Assembly (NCBI GenBank): GCA_964573295.1
Contig: CAZNJE010000018.1
Coordinates: 10,959 to 74,958, forward strand
Length of the DNA: 64,000 bases
Direction of reading: 5' to 3'
DNA from: CAYQJL01 sp964573295
GTDB taxonomy: Bacteria > Eisenbacteria > RBG-16-71-46 > CAIMUX01 > WJJG01
The position numbers were made by a program, and so were the translations under genes. Each line of letters starts with the position of its first letter. The stretch's first letter is position 1. Positions 51,211 through 59,501 of the stretch are shown in pieces. The notes beneath the pieces are model-generated. The model saw only the letters and a program-made list of their open reading frames with translations, did no database searches and was not told the DNA's origin.

Positions 51211-51277
51211 CTACCGCCGCGCCTGCCTACCGCCGCGCCTGCCTACCGCCGCGCCTGCCTACCGCCGCGCCTGCCTA
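51211..51277. repeat. 16-bp array at the lptG/accC convergence, seeded by the accC stop
   Basis: CTACCGCCGCGCCTGC repeats at 51211, 51227, 51243 and 51259. The accC stop (CTA at 51275-51277 on the plus strand) is the beginning of the next unit, so every copy contains TAG on the minus strand in shifting frame. Confidence 0.96.
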
Positions 51278-52681
51278 CCGCTCGGCGTCGGGCGGCACCA
51301 CCTCGCTCAACGAGTCCGATCGCGACGCGGGCACCTCGGCCTCCCTGAGCATCGCTTCGGCCAGGTGGGTCGTGTAGTTGCCGCTCCGGAAGGCCCCGTT
51401 GCGAAGAACCTGGAGGTGGAAGGGAATGGTCGTCTCGATCCCCTCGACGATGAGTTCGCCGAGCGCGCGGCGCATGCGGGTCAGGGCTTCCTCGCGGGAT
51501 GGGCCGCGCACGATCAGCTTCCCGATGAGCGAGTCGTAGTAGGGAGAAATGCGGTAGCCCGGATAGACATGGGTGTCCATCCGCACGCCCAGCCCTCCGG
51601 GTGGATAGAAGAACGCGACCTCTCCCGGGCAGGGACGGAAATGCTTGTTCGGATCCTCGGCGTTGATCCGGCACTCGATGGCGCACCCGGAGAGCGTGAT
51701 CTCGTCCTGGCGCATCGGAAGCGGCTGGCCGTCGGCAAGCTCGATCTGTAGGCGGACCAGGTCGTACCCGGTGGCTTCCTCGGTGACCGGGTGTTCCACC
51801 TGCAACCGGGCGTTCATCTCCATGAAGTACATGTTCCCGTCGGCCGCGAGCAGGAACTCCATCGTGCCCAAACTCGAGTACCCCACCGCCTGCGCACCGG
51901 CCACCGCATGGGCGCCCAGACTGCGCCGGACTTCGTCATCCAGGGCGGGGCTGGGCGATTCTTCCACCAGCTTCTGGTGGCGGCGCTGGACCGAGCAGTC
52001 GCGCTCGAAGAAGTGCACCACGTTGCCCTGGCGGTCGCCGGCCAGCTGCACCTCGATGTGCCGGGGGTCGACGATGAACTTCTCCAGGTACAGATCGCCG
52101 TTCCCGAAGGCGGCCACGGCCTCCGCCGATGCCATGCGGAAGGCGGCTTCGAGTTCCTTGGAACGGTGCACCAGGCGCATGCCCTTGCCCCCGCCCCCAT
52201 CCCGGGCCTTCAAGAGGACCGGATAGCCCAGCTCCTCGGCCAAACGACGCGCCTCGGCCACCGACTCGACGATGCCTTCGCTGCCCGGCGTGACCGGCAC
52301 GCCGGCGGCGCGCATGACCGCCTTGGCCTGGGACTTGTCGCCCATCTTGTGGATCACCTCGGGACGCGGCCCGATGAAGCGGAATCCCGAGTTCTCGCAC
52401 GCGTCGGCGAAACGGTGATTCTCGGCCAGGAACCCGTAGCCCGGATGGACGGCATCGGCACCGGTGATCTCGCAGGCGCTGATGATGCGCGTGACGTTCA
52501 GGTAGCTCTGCTGGCTGCTGGGCGGCCCGATGCAGACGGCCTCATCGGCAAGCTTGACGTGGAGCGACTCGCGATCGGCCTCGCTGTAGACGGCCACCGT
52601 GGCGATACCCAGTTCATGGGCGGCGCGGATGATGCGCACGGCGATTTCACCACGGTTCGCAACCAAGATCTTGCGAAACAT
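51275..52681 (-). CDS. accC: Acetyl-CoA carboxylase, biotin carboxylase subunit
   Basis: The 468-residue ATP-grasp enzyme carboxylates biotin on AccB for fatty-acid synthesis. Motifs: MFRKILVANRGEIAVRIIRAA, GADAVHPGYGFLAEN, FIGPRPEVIHKMGDKSQAK, LLKARDGGGGKGMRLV, ERDCSVQRRHQKLVEESPSP, FMEMNARLQVEHPVTE and INAEDPNKHFRPCPG. The last 25 residues extend beyond the usual C-terminus. It is the last gene of efp-accB-pilT-accC, with a 14-bp array between it and pilT. GGAGGAGAG lies about 35 bases upstream, while a run of G precedes the ATG. Confidence 0.97.
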   Translation of the reverse strand: MFRKILVANRGEIAVRIIRAAHELGIATVAVYSEADRESLHVKLADEAVCIGPPSSQQSYLNVTRIISACEITGADAVHPGYGFLAENHRFADACENSGFRFIGPRPEVIHKMGDKSQAKAVMRAAGVPVTPGSEGIVESVAEARRLAEELGYPVLLKARDGGGGKGMRLVHRSKELEAAFRMASAEAVAAFGNGDLYLEKFIVDPRHIEVQLAGDRQGNVVHFFERDCSVQRRHQKLVEESPSPALDDEVRRSLGAHAVAGAQAVGYSSLGTMEFLLAADGNMYFMEMNARLQVEHPVTEEATGYDLVRLQIELADGQPLPMRQDEITLSGCAIECRINAEDPNKHFRPCPGEVAFFYPPGGLGVRMDTHVYPGYRISPYYDSLIGKLIVRGPSREEALTRMRRALGELIVEGIETTIPFHLQVLRNGAFRSGNYTTHLAEAMLREAEVPASRSDSLSEVVPPDAER

Positions 52682-52720
52682 CCCCCCCCCATCCAGCGGT
52701 GCTATTCGCCGCTCTCCTCC

Positions 52721-52777
52721 AACTCACCGGAACCAACTCACCGGAACCAACTCACCGGAACCAACTCACCGGAACCC
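52721..52777. repeat. 14-bp array between pilT and accC
   Basis: AACTCACCGGAACC repeated four times. On the minus strand GGTTCCGGTGAGTT, each with GGTGAG upstream of accC. Confidence 0.95.
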
Positions 52778-52794
52778 GTGCCGCCGGCGCCGGG

Positions 52795-54015
52795 TCACGC
52801 GAAACGTTCCCACGGCTTGTCCGGATCGAGGCGGTTGATGTTGGCCGCGCCTCCTGCACCATCCGGCACTGTTCCTTCGGCATCGCCGGCGTCGCCATCC
52901 TCCGAGCCCTCTCCGTCCTCAAAGGCCTCCCACGTGCTGTCGCTGGTGGCGTGGATCCCCTTGATGCGGAGTTCGAACTCAGCCTGATTGGTGGCGTTGC
53001 GAAGAGCCTCTTCGAGCGTGATCAGTCTCTTCTTATACAACGCCATCAGCGATTGGTCAAAGGTCTGCATGCCGTACTGGCTGAATCCATCGGCGATCGC
53101 CGCTGGAATCAGGGACGTCTTGGCCGGATCGAGCACGTAGTCACGGACGGTCTCGGTGTTGATCATGACCTCGACCGCCGGAACCCGGCCATCTCGGTCG
53201 ACCCGCGGGATCAGGCGCATCGAGATGACCGCCGCCAGGTTCGACGCCAAGAGAAAGCGCACGTCGTCATGCTGGTGCGGCGGGAAGAAGGAGATGATGC
53301 GGTTGATCGTTTGCGTGGCATCGGCCGTATGCAGGGTGCTCAAGACCAGGTGGCCCGTGTCGGCGGCCATCAGCGCTACCTGCATGGTATCGCGATCACG
53401 AATCTCACCCATCAGCAAGACATCGGGATCCTGGCGCAGAATGTGTTTCAGGGCGGTCAGGTAGCTGTCGGTGTCGAGGCCGACCTCACGCTGGCTGATG
53501 ATCGACTTCTCGTCCCGATGAAGGAACTCGATGGGATCCTCGATCGTGATGATGTTCTTCGCCTCGCGCCGGTTGATGAGGTCGATCATCGAGGCCAGCG
53601 TCGTAGACTTCCCGGATCCGACCGTACCGGTCACCAGCACCAGGCCGCGCTTGCGGCCCGCCAGCCGGGCCACTGCCTCGGGCAGATTGAGATCTTCGAA
53701 GGCGGGGACACCGAGCGGCACGTGCCTGATCGCCATGGCGATCGTGCCGCGCTGGTAGTAGAAGTTCGAACGAAAACGTGCCAGGCCTTGGATGCCGAAT
53801 CCGAAATCGATCTCGCGGTGGCGCAGGAACTCCTCCTGTTGCTCGGGCGAGAGGATCTGCCGGGCCAGGTCTTCCAGGTCCTTCTGCGACGGTGTGGAGA
53901 CGTCGGTCAGCTCGAGGCTACCGTCGACGCGAATGGTCGGACGGGTGCCGACCTTCAGGTGAAGGTCCGATGCCCGCCGCTCGAGCATGATCTCCAGAAT
54001 CTTACGAAATTCCAC
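52795..54015 (-). CDS. pilT: PilT-family twitching motility ATPase
   Basis: The 406-residue protein is a type IV pilus retraction ATPase: N-terminal PAS-like region (LEIMLERRASDLHLKVGTRPTIRVDG), Walker A TGTVGSGKSTTLA, Asp box ITIEDPIEFLH, Walker B PDVLLMGEIRD and His box HLVLSTLHTADATQTINRII, then LIPRVDRDGRVPAVEVM. The C-terminal 45 residues are Gly/Asp/Glu-rich and longer than usual. It may be PilT or PilU; no other pilus gene is nearby. It is wedged between accB (46 bases upstream) and accC, an unusual place. Confidence 0.93.
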   Translation of the reverse strand: MEFRKILEIMLERRASDLHLKVGTRPTIRVDGSLELTDVSTPSQKDLEDLARQILSPEQQEEFLRHREIDFGFGIQGLARFRSNFYYQRGTIAMAIRHVPLGVPAFEDLNLPEAVARLAGRKRGLVLVTGTVGSGKSTTLASMIDLINRREAKNIITIEDPIEFLHRDEKSIISQREVGLDTDSYLTALKHILRQDPDVLLMGEIRDRDTMQVALMAADTGHLVLSTLHTADATQTINRIISFFPPHQHDDVRFLLASNLAAVISMRLIPRVDRDGRVPAVEVMINTETVRDYVLDPAKTSLIPAAIADGFSQYGMQTFDQSLMALYKKRLITLEEALRNATNQAEFELRIKGIHATSDSTWEAFEDGEGSEDGDAGDAEGTVPDGAGGAANINRLDPDKPWERFA

Positions 54016-54061
54016 CCTCGGATTCTCCCCTTGGTCGGGCAGTTCTGCGAGGGCAGGCGGA

Positions 54062-54592
<531 letters not shown>

Positions 54593-54650
54593 GGGCTACC
54601 TCTCCAGGCTCTAGATACTTCCAGACATCGAATCACCGTGCCTGCGGGGG

Positions 54651-55214
<564 letters not shown>

Positions 55215-55343
55215 CTCTCATTCTCTCCGCTTGTTGTCGCCCCGCACCGCGGCGGGGACCCTCCCCTCCCAGCACCCTCCCGCCCGCCGGCATCGCGGCG
55301 CGCGCTACCCGGGGCGCGGCTGCATTCGATTCTCAGCGGAGCC

Positions 55344-55372
55344 AACCTAGCAGATGCCGCGACCCGTGTCAA
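55344..55372 (-). promoter_or_regulatory. Promoter of the efp-accB-pilT-accC operon
   Basis: On the minus strand TTGACA, 17-base spacer, TAGGTT. The -35 extends to TTGACACGG. The leader before efp would be about 125 bases; 55215-55434 holds no gene. Confidence 0.55.
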
Positions 55373-55434
55373 TCGGCCTGGAACTTCAACTGCAACTGAT
55401 GCAACGACTTGCGCAAGCAAGTGCCGGCGGCGGA

Positions 55435-56607
55435 TCAGGAGGTGCCGCCAACCGGTTCCCGAACTGGCTCCCGAACGGGCTCCCCAGTCACTTCCCCGGT
55501 GTGCTCTAGCGTGCGGGCGATGGCCTCCAGCTTCCGCAAGAGGGGGATCTTGTCACCCGGCGGATTGAAGACGGCCATGTCGATCAGGTACAGACGGCCG
55601 CCCTCGTGGAAGGCGATGAGCTTGAAGAGCCCTCCCATCGGCGGCTCGAGGTTCTGGTAGAGTCCGAAGACCTCGAGCGCTTCGTGACCCGTGAATGTGC
55701 GCCGGCGGACCTCGGACCGCGAAGCGTCGATTTGGTCGCCTCCGTAGTAGCGCTCGGTCAGCTTGTCACGCAACCCCATCGCCAGGTTCGGATCGAGCGA
55801 CTCCTGCGTCTGCTCCTGATAGTAGACGAAGAGCCACAACATCGCGCCATTGGCCTCCATGGTCTTGATGCGCATGAAGCGGTTCTCGGCCTGCCATTCC
55901 ACGACGTAGTCCTCGGGAATCCTCAGGCGGTAGCCAAGCGCTCGCTCGATACCATCGACCATCGCGGTCTGCTCGCCGCCGAGAAACATCGTCTTGGTGA
56001 GCCCATCGATCACGTGATCTTCGTAGCGCTCGACGATCGCCTCCCCCTCACGCTCGATCAACGCCCTGACGCTCGCCTTCGAGGGCGCGTGGACGAAGAG
56101 CACCGTCTGGCCGTCGGCCCACACGTCTTGCGTCAGGAGGTAGCCGGCCATGGGTCCGGCCTCGTGTCCGGCCTCGTGTCCAGCCTCGTGTCCAGCGGCG
56201 TGTCCGGCGCCGTGTCCGGCGCCGGTGAGGATTGCGTCGACACGCTCGTCTCCGAAGATGCGCCGGGCCGTGCGGGTCCCCCAGGTAGGTTCGGCAAAGT
56301 CGGATAGTATGATCAAATTGCGCCAATCCCGGCGCGTCTCAAATCCGGACGAGTCGGTACGTTCAACGCGAAAACGGGCTTCGGGACGCAGCGGTGTTTC
56401 GATCTTGTGTCCGAAGAGCCCGCGCACGAGGGCGGTCCGATCGTCACCGACCGGGAAGTCGGTGACGAGGGTGAGGTCCTGGTTGGGCCCCACGGCGGCC
56501 GAGAACGACCCGGTACAGCCGGACCAAGCAAGCCAGACCAGCGCGGGCACCGCGAGAAGCCAGGCGGCTCGCCGCGGCCAGTTCTGTTGCGTATCCAACC
56601 GGATCAT
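55435..56607 (-). CDS. DUF4837-like lipoprotein
   Basis: The 390-residue protein has a signal sequence and lipobox (WLAWSGCTG, Cys near residue 31). The rest resembles DUF4837 proteins of Bacteroidota: LTLVTDFPVG, a two-part body with DVWADGQTVLFVHAPSKASVRALIE, YRLRIPEDYVVEWQAENRFMRIKT and a C-terminal LFKLIAFHEGGRLYLIDMAVFNPPGDK. Function unknown; it may be a surface or periplasmic lipoprotein. A Gly-His-Glu-Ala repeat (GHEAGHEAGHEAG), coded by a 12-bp array at 56155-56222, is inserted in the first half and could bind metal. Short Arg-Glu-Pro-Val repeats end the protein. ATG 56607 has AGGAGG six bases upstream. Confidence 0.78.
   Translation of the reverse strand: MIRLDTQQNWPRRAAWLLAVPALVWLAWSGCTGSFSAAVGPNQDLTLVTDFPVGDDRTALVRGLFGHKIETPLRPEARFRVERTDSSGFETRRDWRNLIILSDFAEPTWGTRTARRIFGDERVDAILTGAGHGAGHAAGHEAGHEAGHEAGPMAGYLLTQDVWADGQTVLFVHAPSKASVRALIEREGEAIVERYEDHVIDGLTKTMFLGGEQTAMVDGIERALGYRLRIPEDYVVEWQAENRFMRIKTMEANGAMLWLFVYYQEQTQESLDPNLAMGLRDKLTERYYGGDQIDASRSEVRRRTFTGHEALEVFGLYQNLEPPMGGLFKLIAFHEGGRLYLIDMAVFNPPGDKIPLLRKLEAIARTLEHTGEVTGEPVREPVREPVGGTS
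56155..56222. repeat. 12-bp array coding Gly-His-Glu-Ala in the DUF4837-like lipoprotein
   Basis: CTCGTGTCCGGC / CTCGTGTCCAGC / GCCGTGTCCGGC units, about six copies, in frame. Confidence 0.94.
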
Positions 56608-56712
56608 GCCACCTCCTAACAAAACGGGATGTCAAACCTGCATTTCCCCATTCGCCCGCGCGAGGGGACGTCGTGTGATGGGTGCTAGCCTACGGCAGGT
56701 TGGGAGGAACGT

Positions 56713-58083
56713 CTAGCGGCCCTGTGCCCCGGACAGTGAATCGGCCAGGACGGATTCGCTCGGGGCGGAGGCCGATTGCAGCTTATCGAGCCGGCGGCGG
56801 AGCATGTCGGCGCGGGATTCTAGGCGGCGGATCTCGCTGGCCACTGACCGCACGTCGGCCTCGAGCTGGCGTTTGGCGCTGATGAAGAGCAAGGCGGCAT
56901 CCCGGTCGCCCAGTACCAGGCGTACGGTGCGCGGCCGCCCGTCGCGCAACAGGTCGATCTCGACCTTCTCACCGTGGGGCATCGCCTCGAGCCGGCGAGT
57001 CAACTCGCTGGCCGTGCGGATCGGTTCGTCCTTGAAGCGGACGATGTGATCGCCTTCGAGAATGCCGTAGCGCTGGGCCGGGCTTTCAGGCAACACCTCG
57101 GTCACGACGATGCCTTTGGTCAGATCCCCGTTACCCTCTGCCTGGCGGTGGGTGCGCACCCCGAGAAACCCCCGGCGGGGACGCTCGCCACCTTCGATCT
57201 CCATGACGGCCTCCCTCACCCGCTCGGCGGGCACGATGACGCCGGCCTCGTGGGGCAGACGCCGGGAGGAGGCCAGGTTGCGCTCGCCAGCCACCACGCC
57301 GCTGATCAGCCCGATCCAGTCACCGCGCAGGTTCACCAGCGCGCCCCCCCCGTTGCCGGGGTAGATGGGCGCCGTGATCCGCCACAGGTATCCGCGGCGG
57401 TTGCCGAAGTGCGTCTCGATGCGATCGATCGCGTCGGCCTCGGCCAGGGTCAGGGATGGGGCGCCCGGCGTCGTGCCGCTCCAGGGGCCGTAGGCGACGG
57501 CGGCCACCCAATTGGGCAGCTCATCTCTGGTGCGCTCGGGCATCCTCAGGAAGGGAAAGCCGTCTCCGCGCACCAGATTCAGGACGGCCACGTGGGTGGC
57601 GACGTCCATGCCCTTGTAGACGGCCGGGATGACCTCGCCGGAAGGGAAATGCACGGTAATGCTATCACCGGGCTGGGCGGCCATGGCAGTGGTGACGACA
57701 CACCCATGTTCGCCCAGTACGACGCCGGAGGCAATCAGGCGGTTGTAGGTCACGCGCGGAGGCACGTCCAGATCGACAGCCGGGTAGCTCACGCGGGTGC
57801 GGTAGCTGACCACGCTCACCACCGATGGACTGACCCGGTCGTAGAGCTTGCTCAGTCCATGCTCCAACCAACAGTTGTAGCCGGTGGGAGGCTCACCCGT
57901 CGGAGAATCACCGTCCGGGTGAGGCCGGTAGGGCACGGAAATCGGATCATTGGATTGGGCCGCCGGAGGTCCGGTGATCGCACCGACCCATCCTGCGATC
58001 AGAAGGATCACCAGGACGGTTCGCCACAGCGAGCGCAGGGCGCTGAACCTGGGGCCGATCCTAGAAGGTGATGTAGACGTCAC
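56713..58083 (-). CDS. HtrA/DegS-like PDZ protein lacking the catalytic triad
   Basis: The 456-residue protein has one membrane segment (RTVLVILLIAGWVGAITG), a trypsin-like domain and a PDZ domain (GILEGDHIVRFKDEPIRTASELTRRLE), then a coiled-coil end (SEIRRLESRADMLRRRLDKLQS). The fold matches HtrA/DegS, but the triad is gone. The His motif (usually TNNHVV) reads TTAMAA, the Asp motif (usually DxxTDLAVL) reads DVATHVAVL, and GNSGG is GNGGG. It is therefore probably a pseudoprotease, a sensor or chaperone-like partner. GTG 58083 overlaps the anti-sigma gene by 23 bases; ATGs at 58122 and 58194 overlap more. The operon mirrors RpoE-RseA-DegS logic. Confidence 0.85.
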   Translation of the reverse strand: MTSTSPSRIGPRFSALRSLWRTVLVILLIAGWVGAITGPPAAQSNDPISVPYRPHPDGDSPTGEPPTGYNCWLEHGLSKLYDRVSPSVVSVVSYRTRVSYPAVDLDVPPRVTYNRLIASGVVLGEHGCVVTTAMAAQPGDSITVHFPSGEVIPAVYKGMDVATHVAVLNLVRGDGFPFLRMPERTRDELPNWVAAVAYGPWSGTTPGAPSLTLAEADAIDRIETHFGNRRGYLWRITAPIYPGNGGGALVNLRGDWIGLISGVVAGERNLASSRRLPHEAGVIVPAERVREAVMEIEGGERPRRGFLGVRTHRQAEGNGDLTKGIVVTEVLPESPAQRYGILEGDHIVRFKDEPIRTASELTRRLEAMPHGEKVEIDLLRDGRPRTVRLVLGDRDAALLFISAKRQLEADVRSVASEIRRLESRADMLRRRLDKLQSASAPSESVLADSLSGAQGR

Positions 58084-58750
58084 TCTGCGAATCCCTATCG
58101 CCGCTAACCTGCCGTCCCACATCGCTCCCTGCAGGGACCAATCCACGGTTGGGATCCCGGACGAAGGGCTCGATGATGAACTCCTCGCTGACATCCTCGC
58201 CCTGGTCCAGATGACTCAGATCGATATCCGAGAACGGTCCGGAAACCCCGGTAGCCAAGAGCTCATCCTCTCCGGCCAACACCTCGCCCACCGGATCGGT
58301 GGTCGCCATCTGCGAGCCCATCTGGACCCCCCGACCAGGCGCGACCCCGTCTTCGGCAGAGCCGCCGAAGCCGATCAAGAGTCCTACCCCCAGCCCCAAG
58401 GCCACACCCATCGCCGGCCGCAGCCACATCGAACTCCAGGCGGCGCGCAGCCAGTCGGTCCAGGAGGCCCGGCCCGGCTCAGCGTAGCCGCCCAGGTCCT
58501 CGTAGGCCTCACCCACTGCGCCGCTGGCCTCGGCCTCGGCGATCCGGGCCTGGACCGCAGCCAGGAAGGATTCTCCCGGATCCGCTTCGGGCAGGCCGTG
58601 CAGTAATCCGACCAGGCACTGGAGTTGCTCCTCCTCTTCCGCGCAATCCTTGCACTGGACGAGATGGGCTTCCAGATGTTCCTCCTCCTCGAACGTCAGG
58701 TCGCGATCGAGGTGGGCTGACAGACGACGTTTGGCTTCGTTGCAATTCAT
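58061..58750 (-). CDS. Zinc-finger anti-sigma factor
   Basis: The 229-residue membrane protein starts with a zf-HC2-type anti-sigma domain (MNCNEAKRRLSAHLDRDLTFEEEEHLEAHLVQCKDCAEE; zinc ligands His-x3-Cys-x2-Cys). One transmembrane segment (MWLRPAMGVALGLGVGLLIGFGG) and an acidic periplasmic tail follow. It should hold the sigma factor encoded just upstream; the ATGA overlap (58747-58750) couples their translation. Release may involve regulated proteolysis, with the periplasmic tail read by the HtrA-PDZ protein downstream; that step is inference. Confidence 0.9.
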   Translation of the reverse strand: MNCNEAKRRLSAHLDRDLTFEEEEHLEAHLVQCKDCAEEEEQLQCLVGLLHGLPEADPGESFLAAVQARIAEAEASGAVGEAYEDLGGYAEPGRASWTDWLRAAWSSMWLRPAMGVALGLGVGLLIGFGGSAEDGVAPGRGVQMGSQMATTDPVGEVLAGEDELLATGVSGPFSDIDLSHLDQGEDVSEEFIIEPFVRDPNRGLVPAGSDVGRQVSGDRDSQSDVYITF

Positions 58751-59499
58751 TGTGCCGGCCTCCGCTTGAGTATGGGCTCCAGCATGTCCTTGAGTTGATT
58801 CCGGGCTCGGTTGATCCTGCTGCGGACGGTTCCGCCCGGTATGTTCAGGACCAACTCGATCTCCTCGTATGTCAATTGCTGCACGTCCCGCAGCAAGATG
58901 ACCTCTCGGTACTTCATCGGCAACTTGTGGATGGCAGCCATCACGATCTCCTCGACCTGATGCTGATGAGCTGCACTCTCCGGTCCAGGTGTCTTGTCCG
59001 CGAGGAAAGCTCCCGAGTCACCGGTGGCCTCGAGCAGGCTGTCGAGGCTCATGACTCCCTTCAGACGGGATTTGCGCCGGATCTCATTCTTGGCCAGGTT
59101 GGCCGCGATCGTGTAGATCCACGTGCTGAAGCGCCCGCTCCGGCGGTAACGCTTGCGGTGCAGGTAGACCCGCAGGAACACCTCCTGCGCGATCTCGGCC
59201 GCTCGGTCCCGGTCATAGATGAACCGGTGAACGAGATTCGTGACCTTGCCTTGATAACGCTTCACCAGCTGAGCAAACGCAGCCTCGCTTCCCTCGACGA
59301 TCCTCTCCATGAGGTCCTCGTCGGGAAGCTCGGATAGCCGAAGCGCCGGTTTGGTTTCCTCCGCTGGCATATCCCTCGCTTCGCCTGAATCTACCCTGGC
59401 TGGGCCGGATGGTTCCGATTCCTGGTTCGGACGGGTGCCGGTTTCTGGTCCGGACCGCGAATCTTTATCCTCGCTCGCTCGCTTCTTCTGCGGCGACAT
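58747..59499 (-). CDS. ECF-type RNA polymerase sigma factor
   Basis: The 250-residue protein has a disordered charged N-terminus (70 residues), region 2 (AFAQLVKRYQGKVTNLVHRFIYDRDRAAEIAQEVFLRVYL, FSTWIYTIAANLAKNEIRRKSR) and region 4 (LPMKYREVILLRDVQQLTYEEIELVLNIPGGTVRSRINRARNQLKDML). That is ECF/RpoE-like architecture, with an unusually long leader. ATG 59499 has GAGAGG upstream and starts two bases after the TPR gene; the longer frame to 59685 overlaps that gene. Confidence 0.94.
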   Translation of the reverse strand: MSPQKKRASEDKDSRSGPETGTRPNQESEPSGPARVDSGEARDMPAEETKPALRLSELPDEDLMERIVEGSEAAFAQLVKRYQGKVTNLVHRFIYDRDRAAEIAQEVFLRVYLHRKRYRRSGRFSTWIYTIAANLAKNEIRRKSRLKGVMSLDSLLEATGDSGAFLADKTPGPESAAHQHQVEEIVMAAIHKLPMKYREVILLRDVQQLTYEEIELVLNIPGGTVRSRINRARNQLKDMLEPILKRRPAQ

Positions 59500-59501
59500 G
59501 A

